Below are positions 36,255-48,860 of a DNA stretch of 64,000 bases, one piece after another. Every line of letters starts with the position of its first letter. Within the stretch, counting starts at the first letter, position 1. A program made the position numbers and the translations under genes. Origin of the DNA: Atherinomorus stipes (Eukaryota; Chordata; Actinopteri; Atheriniformes; Atherinidae). A model generated the notes under the pieces. It was not told where the DNA came from, made no database searches, and was given only the letters and a program-made list of their open reading frames with translations. The DNA lies in NCBI GenBank assembly GCA_023101725.1, contig JALJCO010003968.1:1426001-1490000 (forward strand), given 5' to 3'.

Positions 36255-36839
36255 GCATAGGAGCCTGACGATCGGCATGTATGAGATACACAGTCTGGAA
36301 TCCTTCCATTGGAAACTGGTTTCCAATGCAAGACGAGAAGCGGGACAAACAGGAACAAAGTGAACCGGAGATAACCAGTCAGAGAAACCCGGAAGTGACG
36401 CATATGTGTTTTTGCAAGAGGAATGCCCTCAGAGCAGCAAGTATTTGCAGTTTTAAGGGCATGTGCAGCTCATTTTTAGAAAGGGCATCATTAGATCATC
36501 GCTCCTCTGCAGCTGCTATCCTGACTGTTATGTTCAGAGAACTGAGCTGTCTCCCGCACTGTCATTAGTCTGGTCACTGGGCTCTAAGCACAGCTCCAGT
36601 ACTTCCTGAACTATTACTGGACGAACTGATTAATCCAGGTGTGCCTGACCTCAGTAACTGGCCAGACACACCTGGATTAATCAGTTTGTTCAATAATGAA
36701 AGACAGGAAGGAAAGGAACTACCTTCAGTTCAGGAAGTAGTCTTGCATAAAGCCCACTGTTCAGTGGAAATCAGTTTCCAATGGAGGGAAGCCAGACTGA
36801 CTTGGTGTCTCATACATAGCATTGGTCAGGCTGGCATGC
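36255..36839. mobile_element. Inverted-repeat element with nested hairpin
   Basis: The left arm (36255-36324) and right arm (36768-36839) pair imperfectly over about 70 bp: GGCATGTATGAGATACACAG and TTCCATTGGAAACTGG on the left against GTGTCTCATACATAGC and CCAATGGAGGG on the right. Inside lies a second hairpin: TACTTCCTGAACT and GAACTGATTAATCCAGGTGT (36600-36641) mirrored by CACACCTGGATTAATCAGTT (36667-36686) and AGTTCAGGAAGTA (36728-36740). No transposase. The arrangement could be one element inserted in another. Confidence 0.65.
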
Positions 36840-37957
36840 CAGGCTAGAAAGTTGGAGCTTATAGCTTATAAATGACCTGGCAAAGCACTCTATTTTATGT
36901 GCAAGTTCTTCATCAAGTTGTAGATGCAGTTCTTACCCCTGGTTTCTGGAAAGTGCAGTACAGGCTGCAACATAGTTCTTGTTTTGTTCCTCAAAAGGCT
37001 ACTGTTCACGGGAAGCATTTCAAAAGTGGGGCGTGTTGTATGCTGGATTCATATAAGTCAAGCAAAATCAAGCATCACTTTTATATTGAATACCTGCAAC
37101 TCAGAAACTCAGTTAAATGTCCTGTCTTTTTTTCGTTTTCAAGTGTCGGTGTGGTGCTGCATGTTTCCCAAAGGCTACGTTTCTTCTTATAAATGGTTAA
37201 AATCATCTGACCTGTGGATTTTCATTCTTTTTTCTGAGCTTGTCAGAAAGAAAGCAGCTGCATATTTTTAGGGAAGGTGAGCAAAGAACTGACTCTGGGG
37301 CATCTCTGAAAAAATGTTACAGTCTGTTGAACAAACACAAACATTGCTTAGAATGAATATCGACCACAATGACTGTATTGGACTGCATTCTACAGCTGAG
37401 CATTGAAAAGATGCATGCATGTTAGATAACCGTAGTCCATCACAGACCTGGCAGCAGTGAAGATCAGTTTCTCTTTACCCACAAAAAAATTCAACACGAG
37501 TCTAAAAAAAAATCTCATTTTTCGAATTGAACCTTCTCACCAGCTGCTGTATATGGAACCTAAATGAAGAAAAGTAGGTTAGTGATGGGAGTGATGTGAG
37601 TGAAGGTTGAGAGGCTTTGGCTTCATATTTGAATATACTGTAAGCTTCTTTTTGTTGGCATTCAGTGAGTTATAAATCACACCAAGCAAACTGTACAGTA
37701 TCAAAAAGGTTGTAGATAACAGAAAGTCTGCTACACAATCCAGGCAGAAATTTACATCTCTTAATCACCAGTGTAGAAATTGATTTGCACTAAGAATAGT
37801 TTTATGAAGATTGCAAAAATAAAATTCCATTTCTCCCAGTAAACATTTCAAACAACCCATACGTGGTCATATGTACTTCTTATTTTCTATATGACTGTAT
37901 AGTCTGAAAAGTATATAAATGTTAAATAGACTGTACTTACAGTATATAGCATTTTTC
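36840..37957. other. Non-coding, nothing recognised
   Basis: Two overlapping 106- and 115-codon frames (36872-37271) are in different registers over the same bases and show no known motif. No splice-flanked exon. Confidence 0.45.
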
Positions 37958-38260
37958 CAGTTGAGGCAGGTACAAAGGAGGATCCAAGCAGGGTTTACAC
38001 CCCAGCCTCCAAGGATAGAGTCATGCATGCTAACCATTCAGCCAAAGGAAAATACTTATGGCCAAATGGGAAGCCTGGAATATATCCATACTCTTCCACC
38101 TGAGCAACAGCCACCAGTACGTAAGTGTGGCAGGACACAAGGAGGGCAATGGCAGGAATTGAATGCCTCCCAGGTAAGTCATGCCCATATTGTGATTTTT
38201 GCCTGGGATTGAAGCCCCGCATAAGCCTTCCTTGCATCCTGCCACATAAGCAATGGACAA
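37958..38260 (-). repeat. SINE family S, copy 2 (decayed)
   Basis: GGATAGAGTCATGCATGCTA and CATTCAGCCAAAGG (38011-38047) match the minus orientation of copies at 33248 and 44405. From 38120 to 38260 additional SINE-like pieces follow in mixed orientation, including TGGGATTGAAGCC (B-box-like, plus strand) near 38203, which suggests two overlapping insertions. Confidence 0.5.
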
Positions 38261-39441
38261 TGGGTATTCCTTTCACACACAACACAGCTTTCCCAATAGG
38301 TCAGCATTTAGCACTCAAAGCTTGTCAGCTGATTAGAAATACACTTCTGTGTGTGAGTGGGTTTATTTGAGTGTACCTGACATGTTTTTGCCTACAAACC
38401 AAATTAAGAGACTACTTGAAACAAATAACTATTTGTTGAGCTTATTATGCCATGATTAATTTGATGGAAGCATAAATCTAATCTTAATTTCATACACGCA
38501 AAGTTGAATACTATGAAAATGTTTTAGGCACACCAGTGTGAAACAATTTCATATTCTGTGGAAAAAACTGGTGCTGCATCAAAGGTAAAGGTTGTCACAC
38601 CGAATACCAATTTGATTTAGGATTTAATTTCTTTCTTATCTTAATGTCAGTTCATTTTCAGTTCAAAAACCTTTTTAATTATAGCATTCACAGTGAAGAC
38701 AACTTTTATTGCTTTGTTTATTAATTTATTTACGTTTATCTATCATGAGAGCTTAAAGATTCTGCAGAAAAAACAACTTTCAGATTTTTCTTTCATTCTC
38801 GTCTGACTTTAGCCGTTATCCATAAAACAAGTGACAATAAAAAAGCAAAGAGAACTTCTCAAGCAGCATAATTAATTTGCCTCCATAAATAATTGTCACT
38901 CCATGTCAGTGAGTCGAGCATCCTGGTAATTTATAACAAGACCCTTTTAATCCTCCTCAAACAAAAATTCTAAATACTTCCAAAACTGCCATCATATTTC
39001 ATAGACAGACAGCTGCACAGAATGGTTCAGTAGCCTGCAGCTTCATGATAAATAGTGTCAAACATAAAAATGTCATTAAGTCATGCTGTCAATGCTGTTT
39101 CACCCAAAACAACTGAGGTGCTGTTGACCAGGGGGTAAGATTATAATTAAAAAAACATATAATAATGTTTTAAACTACAGATAAAAACCCTTTTGAAATA
39201 AAATGACAAATTTCTTTTAAAAAGTCCTTGTAACATTAAGCATTATTTAAAAAAAAAAAAAATCTTTTGTTGAAAAGAATTAAATTAAAATTTTAGGTTT
39301 AAAACCCAATTTCTGAAACATATTATGAAAATGAAGTTACAGTTATCTGAGCTGTAAAAGGGAAATGCCAGGACTATCTTGAGTGACATATAGTTTAAAA
39401 GCCCATCAACTCCAATGTGGCCTAGAAGGATAAAGAATTAT
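38261..39441. other. Non-coding, AT-rich
   Basis: No gene. The interval 38865-38940 (AATTAATTTGCCTCCATAAA and following) is a possible conserved regulatory block, by composition only. Confidence 0.4.
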
Positions 39442-39445
39442 TTAA

Positions 39446-40076
39446 AGGGACATTGTGTAAAAACTGTATATCACAAGAAACTCGCACGTACTTTTCATGC
39501 TGTGTTCGTGTGAAACTGGGCAGACGGACGACATCCGCTGCATGTAAAGGCATCAACAGCCTCTATGTGAAGACGTAGTCTGTCAGTTACAGTGACTTCA
39601 GTCCACATTTGATATGTTGTCATGGCGATGTCGTATTGTTTTCCCTGACCCATGTTTTACCGTCTTTCTCTCGGCTTCTGTGATTAAAATGACATCTGGT
39701 TTGTTACTGACGGCCGTCTGCCCGACTGCACATGAACCCAGCATCAGTGTAACGCTGGTTCCTCTTCACTGCACCTGCGATGACTTTTCAGAAGCATCAC
39801 CTCGAACTGAGCCGACAACTCCGTGTATCTGGTGAGTTTCTGTGGTTTCCTACTGTCACGCTTCTACTGAACGTAAAAACATGGCGACATGACATGGACG
39901 CCACCACCGAGCCGACCCGTTCCATTTAGATATGAATGATACGAACGGCAAATTCAGTGCTTACAGGAGCACTTTAGTTTGTTGATGGGAGTGATTACTG
40001 ATTAATCAAAAAACACTTTTGAACCAAATAATCAATTTTTGTGAATAGATAACAGGAGAACTTACACAATGTCCCT
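39446..40076. mobile_element. TTAA-type non-autonomous DNA transposon, family E
   Basis: Perfect TTAA flanks (39442-39445 and 40077-40080) and a perfect terminal inverted repeat of at least 15 bp: AGGGACATTGTGTAA on the left, TTACACAATGTCCCT on the right. The perfect termini suggest a younger insertion than the other TTAA elements here. The interior is CpG-rich (39480-39920) with a 73-codon frame (39614-39835) that I do not recognise; no transposase. Confidence 0.9.
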
Positions 40077-40080
40077 TTAA

Positions 40081-42234
40081 GGGATAATTAAATATAGCAC
40101 TCTTTTATTCTGCATCTCTGAGCCTGTACTTTACCAAAGGTTAAGTCCCTGATGTACTGTAACAGCAATATACCATACAGCATTGTCTCTATGTCTAGAT
40201 CACTAAATGGCTTGTGGGGTTAGTTACCACTGAGATAAAGTGCATGCGCTCAAATTGAGGGGCTGATGAGTAAGAATGATTTAATTTGGATGAACAGAGA
40301 TGACATCTCCACGCATGAGGAAACTTCAAAGCCATATTTGATGAGTCACAAATGATGGCCAGCTAAGTGTGGTTTTCTGGAATTCATATATTAGCAAAGA
40401 TAAATCAAAATCTTTACTGCAGTATAATTAATCTTTTTCTCATCTGGCCTTTTAAATATTGTTAGAAACTCATCCTTTTGACAGAGCAGCACATAGACTG
40501 TATCTTTATACTAATACGACATAATATATTCTGTTCTTCTGTACTATTCTAAGAGGTGTAATTTTTGATAAGATAAAACACTGCAAAACTAATGCATATC
40601 TTATTAATCGTGACAATTAAGAATGCCTTGGAAACTAACAACTACCAGTTTAAAGTCATGCATGGGCAGAAGCAAGGAACCAAGAACATCAGCATCACTG
40701 AGGCACAGAGATCATTTCTCACTTTGAAGTGTGCTGTCGACCGCAGCCTGCAGTTGGTGTTGACACAGACTGGGAGCAAACAAAATCTGGGCCATTATGT
40801 ATTTAATGATGGAAGAGGAGGTACCCAAGAGACCAAACTGTTACTCTGATCCGTGGACAGCCGGCTGTCCGCACTGATGCAATGACCTAAAAGCAATTCA
40901 ACTATATCTCAGCGTTAATGTGCCAATATTGAGTAGCGGTAAAGCCATGTGATTGAAAACTATCAGTATAAGCACTATCGGATAAAACCAGGGTGGTTTA
41001 CATCACTAACTTATTAGCTGTTGGTCAACTCTCAACAGTTGTGCATGTAAAACAGGGTGATACAGCAAGCAAGTTTACAGCAATCATTTAATAGGTCGTT
41101 GTAGATAGTTGTTGCAACTCCAAACTGTCAGCCATTTCTCCTCTTACTCTTTCTCTTTTTTTTTTTGCTTTTATCACATCATAATTCCCAGAGTTCCTTG
41201 ACTTGGTCAGTACACTCCAAGTAATATTCACACCATTCTCTTTTAATTGTGACCATTAGGAGGTTTTAGCACTGCAGGAGACAACTCCTTGCTTTTGCAG
41301 GGTGGGACATTATGGCTAGTTAGCATGTGCTATGAGGAATGGTCGGATTAAGTGAGAAAGTTAGTATAAACATTAAGCAGCTGGGGGACAGCAGCAGCCA
41401 GGGGGACATCCCACGGAAAATTAGCAGGTGATATTTGTTAGCCACGTTTGGTTCCTACTGAGTGCTAACCGCCATCCATCTGGACTGGGCCGTGTGAGCG
41501 AGAAGCTGACAGCAGCCGGTGGCGTCCATGCCGATTGGCAGCTCACACACATCTTCTTGTACCTTGGGACAAGAAGATGCTGTATATAGCTGCCATTCAC
41601 CTGGCCAAGATAGTTAGTGGCCAGTAGCAGCTGCTAAACAGCATGAATCCCACCACCTACTCAACAGGACGAGCACCTGCAAACCCCAACCAACGTTCAC
41701 CCAATGCCGGTAGAAGCCCCTCAGTTTATGCTGAGCAGTGATTTGCGCATTGAAAAAGCAGCTAATAGTACTTTAAGCTGAAACATTTCTTATGTGGATA
41801 ACTGAAAACTTCCTATTGTTGCTTCTTCAACTGCTCAGAAACACGGAGTCTCACACAAGCAATCAAAGTTTGCTTTTACACCACCCCAAAGATTTGACAC
41901 CATGTCTACAAACGTAAGAGCTTAGCAACTTATCCTTGGGTAAAAATGGAGTGTCTTGGCAAAAATAACCTTCTTAGATCTTTGCAGCAGATGTTTCTAA
42001 AAGATAACATAATTCTGCAGGTAGTGTGATGGTTACCCAAGTTGTGCTCTGTCTGCAGTCAGGCAGTTTCTGGTGCCTCGCTCAGCTGGTACCATGGATG
42101 GCTGCATCGGATAACAGCCTGCACTGGGGCCCCGTTAGCTCTGCATCACACACAGACAGGATTATGGTGGTGGTGGACTGGATTATGTTAAAATGGCTTT
42201 TGTGCTGACCGCTGATCAGCCTTCCCTTTAAAGG
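40081..42234. other. Non-coding, nothing firmly recognised
   Basis: Unique sequence with a T-run near 41157-41166. A more GC-rich part at 41360-41700 contains CATCTTCTTGT...ACAAGAAGATG, a short hairpin (41550-41579). An 85-codon frame (40592-40849) has no motif. Confidence 0.45.
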
Positions 42235-42242
42235 CACTATAC

Positions 42243-42456
42243 CAGGGATCCCCAATTCAGTTCCTCGAGGGCCGGTGTCCTGCAGGTATTATGAGCTGCC
42301 TGGCTGCAACACACCTTGTGACATGTGCAGAGCTTGACATCAAGTTCTGCACAAGTTTGCTAATTACCCATTGATTGGAGTCAGGTATGTTGCAGCAAGG
42401 GAGCTCCTAATACCTGCAGGACACCGGCCCTCGAGGACCGGAATTGGGGATCCCTG
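42243..42456. mobile_element. Non-autonomous hAT transposon, family H
   Basis: A perfect 8 bp target duplication CACTATAC (42235-42242 and 42457-42464) is diagnostic of hAT insertion. Inverted ends are CAGGGATCCCCAATTC and GAATTGGGGATCCCTG, extended by CTCGAGGGCCGGTGTCCTGC against its mirror near 42417-42435. The element is 214 bp. A decayed relative is at 51883-52081. Families with these ends are very abundant in fish. Confidence 0.92.
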
Positions 42457-42464
42457 CACTATAC

Positions 42465-44404
42465 AGTACCTGCTTTTGCACATTTTCGAACCATGAGCGA
42501 GGTGAACAGTGTAGTTTGAACTGTAAGCCCCGCCCCTAACAGTTTCTCCCAGTGAGAAACACTCCTGTCCCTTATTCTCTCCTTCCACTCGACATGCATG
42601 AAATAACGTGCACATCTCATACTCGTGCACAATGAAACTCTTCAGAAGAAACTTGCATCTTCCAGTGAATTTACTTTTTTGGTTGCAGTAAATGGCTGGG
42701 AATCAGCTAAATGCCATTTTCTGTCACTTTATTCATAAACCGGTAGCTTACTGTAACTACAGTTATGTACACAGATGCACAATTATGATGTGTTATGATG
42801 TTATAGGCGACATCACAACATGACAATCTAATAAAATATCTAACCAGCCACTCGAGTGGAAGGGATGTAAAGCTTGGTCACGTTACGGTGTAAATATCAT
42901 TATGTATTACTGTATATACGGTTTAGATAGGAGGACGCACTCAGACTAGCAGAGGTAGCGCCAGCTGCCAAGGACATTTAAAGTTGTACTTCCATGGTCA
43001 TTTCTTTAATATTTCTGTGTTCTCCATTATTATTGAATGCATTCTGCATCGTTTCTGTTTAAAAAAACCTTCTGGTTGCTTTGTATCCAGCTGTATTTGT
43101 ATACTAGAAGAGAGGCTTGTGGTCCAACGGCAGGCTTTTCCGGGTCCTTCTCATGAATTTCCGTCTGATTGGCTGGCTCCCGTCAGTGTATGAAGGAAGC
43201 TCCGCCCTCCGCTCTTATTTTGCTACAGACAGGAAATAGAGCCGACAAACAAGTTTGTTCCGCCATGCTAACAAACAGTTAGCTAATTAGCTTCTCAACT
43301 CCGAAGCTACAGTCGTGCCGTCTTTACTTCTAGTGTGTAGTGGAGGGTTACCTGCCTTCCAATGGACAGATAGAAACCCCACGTGGGATACGCTATTTGA
43401 AATGTGACGCAGAAGTGCGAGGCTGTTCCCGATTCGCTCTTCTCTTCGTATTGTTTCTCTGATGAGAAAGCACAGCCGACTGGGGGGAACGCAACGCTAG
43501 CAAGTAAGCATGTGTAAGTAAACAAGGGGAAACCCTCCGTATTTCAGAAGGAGCAAGTTAAATGGGTTTTCAGTGGAAGGAGGCCTTTAACATGCTACTC
43601 AAGAACTTCAGAAGAAAGTGATTGAAAAAATACCTGTCCCGGTGGACTTCCAGTCCACATTCTGTCCGAGGCCGTCCAGCTGCTCTCTACCTTCAGTACA
43701 ATCCACCCAGATCTACAAGAACTTTATTCCTTCTTTGGTCTCTTCTGTGTTTCAAGTCTCTCTTCTCCTCCTCAGTATTGATCCTTTCAGGCCGTTTTGC
43801 TGTATCAGCAGTAACAGCCAGCGGAGGTATTGCGACTTTCCTATTGGTAGATGCCATGCAGTTCTGTCTACAAGTGCTGCCGTGCACACGCGAGGGGAGG
43901 GTGCTCCTCGTTAGGGAAATCCTGTGGGTGGCTGATTGGAAACCGGAACTTCTGTAGAAAAGCGTCACGACAGCATCAGAAACCAAAACTAAAAAGGCCT
44001 GGATTCATGCGTATGCAAAATCAATGAGTGATTTATTTTCATGAAGTTACCTCTTTTACCACATAATATACCATGTAGAAAGCCTTTTTCTTAGAGATAT
44101 TATAAAAAAAATCAAGTTCAGGGCTTTTAATTGACTTTTAAATAGTGTTTGAGGTTAATTAGTGGGCTAATTGCCATTACTGGTTAAGTTGATCTTTTTC
44201 TCTTTAACTTCCTTATCTTGAGGTGTTTTGTTTGGGTTATTTAGTGTGACCAGAGTTCATGGGGAAAACACATTTTGGGTTAAAGGTTAACTTTCTTTTT
44301 TTTTCAACCTGGACCTAATTTCTAGGAGCTTATACATGCATTTACTCACTGGTAAAATTTCTGAAACCCAGAAAGGACATGCTTGTGAAAAGAGGGGGAG
44401 AGAT
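42465..44404. other. CpG-richer non-coding region, origin uncertain
   Basis: From 42,465 to about 43,980 CpG density exceeds the flanks, with GCCCCGCCCC near 42529 (Sp1-like) and CACGTG near 43380. Frames of 98 and 111 codons at 43618-43957 overlap in different registers and match nothing I know. The block could be a decayed transposon: the hAT element inserted into a CCCTTTAAAGGCACTATAC context typical of TTAA elements, but I could not find the partner end. Confidence 0.35.
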
Positions 44405-44555
44405 GTGACAGTGAGGGGTCCTGTCACTATGCCTCCGAGTGATCATCTGCCCTGGCTACTTGGCCACAGGTACATCCCTTTGGCTGACTGGTAAGCATGA
44501 CTCTCACCCGGGCGTCTGGGGATTGAGTCTTGCTCTGGCCCTCCTTGCATACCTT
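44405..44555 (+). repeat. SINE family S, copy 3 (plus)
   Basis: It contains CCGAGTGATCATCTGCCCTG, then TTTGGCTGACTGGTAAGCAT (A-box-like) and CTGGGGATTGAGTCTTGC (B-box-like) about 35 bp further, ending near CCCTCCTTGCATACC. It matches the reverse complement of 33248-33398. Confidence 0.65.
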
Positions 44556-47364
44556 GCTGCATTTTTCTATAAGCTGTGTCATGGCAGTTTGTTGTACTAT
44601 TCACTTTCATATTCTGGGTACCAGCTTATATACATATACCACTGGATTAGAAGTGATGCCATGTTTGAAAATATTGAAAAAATAAAGAAAAAAATCTTGT
44701 TTACAAGCTTCAGTAACTTCCAAAGCGGATGTGCTTACTAATGAGTACCAATCAGCCCTTTGCCCGCCCTTCAACACACAGAGGACAGACCCTCCGTTAT
44801 CCTCTCCTATCCTAGTGAAATATGACCATTTACTTGGAATTATGCTGGGTGCAAAGCTAATCTGGAGGTACCCGAATTAAGAAATGATTGAGTGTTAGTG
44901 GCACACTTAAGAAGGAGATGAGATTTACCCACCCTTTGTGCATTAAGAAAAAGAAAAAGACAAGATGGGGAGTTTAATCCAAAGCATTCAGCCCTAAGAT
45001 TTCTTTTATTTAAAAAAAAAACATGTTTTTACCTTAAAAAGAACAAACAACAAAAACACACACACACAAAATGTAGAGTATTTAGGAACAAAAACAACAT
45101 TTTGCCCGAGAACTCTAAACCATCCTGAAATTAAATCAATGTATAGTAATGTATAGCAATGTATTCAAACAGCAGCATCTTGCTAAGGAAATATTGCAAA
45201 ATTGTGAATATCTTCATGAAAAGAGAACATTGCAATATAAAGGCTAAGGAAGAAAGTCATTCCTCATTCCTTGTCTGCTGTCTCTTGATCCAATAAAAGC
45301 GTGCTGCTCTATGTCCCAAATGAGAGATTAGCTGTGTTTGAATGTGGTCTCAGGAGGGCTGGACACTGTGCATATGCAAATAGATTTACAGACAACCAAT
45401 TAAACTAAAAACTCTTCAAACAAATAGGGGCCACAGAGAAGAGACCTGTCACAAGTAAAAGGAGAACACAGAGAAAAAGAGTCAAAGAATCGGTGCCATG
45501 ATGTGAGGTTTTTGATGATAAAGTTTGGGGGTTTAACGCTTCTTTGAAATGAGCAGATTTCCGCTTGCCACCCAAACTACTTCACACTCGTCACAGCAAG
45601 TCTTCAGGTTCCCTGTAATACACCTGCCGAGTGTGAATTAGATCAAATGAACAGTTGTCAAAAAAAAGTGAGAAACTGACACAAGAACACAGGCACCGAC
45701 AGAGCAGTTGCAGAGTCAGGTTATGTGTACGGGAAGGAAAGACTAATACAAGTCATTTATCAGTGGGTATAAACACATTGATAAATAGTTGCCCAATAAT
45801 CATCCGCAGCCAACGGGGAAATTGTGAGTTATGTAACATTTCTATGTCACATTGATTATTTGTTTTGTGTTTACGTGCCAGCATTGTGTAATGGAAATGA
45901 GTTAAATAGCATGGCTCTTTGCTTCGCTGTAGGAATTTTTCAGATAGTTAAACCAATTTTCCAGAGACAATAATTGTGATGAATGGGATCTGTGTTATTA
46001 ATGGTATTTGTTGGAGTACAAGTGAGCATAGTTTGGCAGAAATACTCCTAAAGTAGAACGGGAGTCAATGTATTAGGACCTGCTATCCCCATAAAAGGGA
46101 CACTATCATTTGACGGCCCTCTGTGTTAAACGGGGCATGCAGTTCAGTATGTGTGTGTGTGTGTGTGTGTGCGTCTGTACAATTTTTTTTTTTTTTTTTT
46201 TTTGCCTCTTTTGGGGCCATTTTAACACCAACCTTGTCAAGACCAGAAGTTCTCATGGGACAAAGTCAGGGGCTAATGAGACAATGAGCATCTTGACACA
46301 ACACAGAAAAAAAATGAATAGGTGAAAACCAAATTCTCAATAAATCTGCTACCATTCAGATTCAGGATTTTTGCTGGCTAAATATGTTAAAGAAAAACAG
46401 CCGATTTAATTTTGTGTAAACTTAAAGGCTTTTCAACCTTTCAGTGCCGTACATATTGCATTTGCTATGCGGTTTCTGAGACCGTAAAAACTTTGCTGAA
46501 AAACCCAGTCTTACACAATCTGATACTTGTCTTTTGCTCTCTTATGGAAACCTTTTTACACTACAATAATTTTGACCCTGGGTAAATCACATCAAATATA
46601 CAAAATTATTTTTGTCATTTATTTCTTACATATTGTTAAAGGGCAAAGTAGACTTCAGCAAAAAGACTTCAGACTAAAAAAAATAACAATAAAAAAAGAA
46701 TGTCCTGCCCTGTTTTGCTGCGGTTGGGCTTTAATGAGCTAAAATATTTCTACACTGTTGATTTGCTCTAATAAAATCCTGATATCATTACTGAAGTGTC
46801 ATCTGACAAAATCACCATTGAAGTGACTTAAACCCTATACCTATCCTATCCATTCTTATGCCCCTCCATTCATGTCACTGCTGAACATAACCATTTTAAA
46901 TCAAACTTTGTACATAATTTTGTTCCATCTTTTTGTTTTTTCTTAAAATAATGCTTAATGTGATGACTAGAGGGCATGGTGGGTTGACTGTCTACAATAT
47001 ACCACCGATGTAAGTTGTAATTTTGTGGTCTTTATGAGCCTTTATGTATACGGTTCATTAATATTAATGTATCAAGCCAATTTACTCAGGTATTTAAATT
47101 TTGATTAAGTTAAATGTTTGATAAAGTTTAAGTTAAGGCATGGACTGACTGTTGCTTTTGACTTTCACTAAGTCTTTGAGAGGCATAATGTTGGAACAAC
47201 GCATGTTTCCACCACTTCATCTTGCAAATGTTAAAGTATTTCACATTATTGTGTTGTGAAATGTGAGGAAATGTTTAAAGATGTTCCAAATCACCAAACA
47301 GAAATGCTTCACAATACCAAAAAATATTGTCAGCCTGCCTGTAGTGCCACAGTAAAATCAAGGG
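44556..47364. other. Non-coding with simple repeats
   Basis: No gene. A (GT)n tract lies at 46149-46172 followed by a T-run at 46183-46203, and a short CA tract is at about 45056-45067. Confidence 0.5.
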
Positions 47365-47525
47365 AATTGCTAAAGTGTGTAGGATTTATCCTTAGGCCAT
47401 GTCTTTACAAACTGTCATGGCAATTTCTCCAACAGTTGCTGAGATTTAACAGCACACCAAAGTGGTGGACCAACTGTGAGATATCGCCATCCCTCTGGCC
47501 ATCCTGCTAGCATGACTAAAAACTG
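47365..47525 (+). repeat. Fish interspersed repeat (CATGGCAATTT...AGTGGTGGACC)
   Basis: The phrases AACTGTCATGGCAATTTCTC, CAAAGTGGTGGACCAACTG and CATCCTGCTAGCATGACTAA are in the order typical of the 3' portion of a repeat widespread in fish. Its class is uncertain. Confidence 0.55.
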
Positions 47526-48689
47526 CCATCTGTTGTAATGTCATCAGATATAATCAATATGTTCCATATCTTTGAAGCAAATGTGCGTGTTAGGCTTTTT
47601 AGCTTCCCGCAAGCTCCTCACATCACACTCCAAAAAGTTTTTTTAGCAGGTTCAGTAAGTATGTGATAAAGTCCTTGTTTATTTTTGTTTGTGGCTATAT
47701 CCAGAGATCGTGCTTGCTCTGCTCCCCGTGTGTTTTCTGCATACAGTGGGAAAATCCTCATGAATAATTTAGATAAAAGATAAAAATGTATGTTTACTGC
47801 TTTGGCTGTTTCATATGCTAATGCATTATTTCTCTTTCACCTAGGGATCTTTTGTGAATCAGAGAAAAGCATTTGACAGAGCACACTTCCATCACCTTTG
47901 AGACTTACAAGAATCCAGTAGAGACCAGCAAATTATCAAGACGAAATAGAACACTGTTTGTGTCTGAACCTCAACATTTTCCTTCAATCTTTCATGCAAC
48001 ATCTGCTGTTTTCCTATTCACACATTTTCACTTCCTCAAGCCTTCATTTCAACGGAGTGTGACTTTAAAATCTCTACAGTAGCCCAGAGGCTCAAGTTGT
48101 CCTCAGGGATCCTACTGTAATGAATGACTAAGCTGACAGTTATCAGCAAGTACTAAGGTTTTTTTTTTTTTTTTTGCATAAATCTGGACACCCCTCACAG
48201 CCTTTGGCAGGTCAATAAACAGAGTAGTAGAGACGGATTGCAGAAAGTGGTGGAGTCAGGATTTTGTTCCTTGTCAATTCTGTTGTTCCACTCATTAAGC
48301 ACAGTGGGATTAAGCTGGTTTTGAGACTGAAGGGGGTTGTGGATTGTGGCAGGTTGGATTTTCGTGCATGCTGTGGGCACAGTCAGTAGCTTGTCATAGG
48401 TCTATGAGCTGGTGGAGCTGGGAGGAAAACAGACAATTAAATCAATAAGACAGCAGTCAGCAGATTACTGCACTGGCTGCTACTCTTGCTCACCCTTTTG
48501 GAAGAAAAAGACATTTTTTCTCTTCAGGTTGCAGATGAGAGATAAAGCTTTGTCCATGTGGGAGTCATCAAATCACATCTTTAGCTAAAGTTTCTGCTTT
48601 CAATTTAAAAATGAAGCTGAATATCTTTTTTTTTTTTAAGGAAAAGAATAATGCTTGTAATTAAGAAAAAAAAGACCCCTCTACAAGCC
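47526..48689. other. Non-coding, nothing recognised
   Basis: AT-rich unique sequence with a T-run at 48159-48175. No gene or exon. Confidence 0.5.
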
Positions 48690-48860
48690 TTAACCTCAGG
48701 TGTCCCGAGGCTCCTGGCACAAGATCTTAGCAGCAGATCTCTAAGTGCTATTAGCTGCTAGCTGGAGCCACCAAGGATTGGCACAAGCCACAGATGCTCG
48801 ATCAGACTGACATCTCGGGAATTTGGTGGTGAGAGCAACACCTTTGAATCCATCTTGCCA
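48690..48860 (-). mobile_element. Tc1-like transposon fragment
   Basis: ATGCTCGATCAGACTGACAT and GGGAATTTGGTGGTGAGAGC (48794-48834) match the region between the end and the transposase gene of a Tc1-type fish transposon, with the transposase reading on the minus strand. No transposase domain remains in this copy. Confidence 0.5.

Noticed and set aside
40592..40849. 85-codon frame looking mildly protein-like
   Set aside because: No known motif, and no clean splice acceptor or donor at its ends.
43618..43957. Two overlapping plus frames of 98 and 111 codons
   Set aside because: Same bases in different registers, no recognisable protein, and in a probably transposon-derived CpG-rich block.
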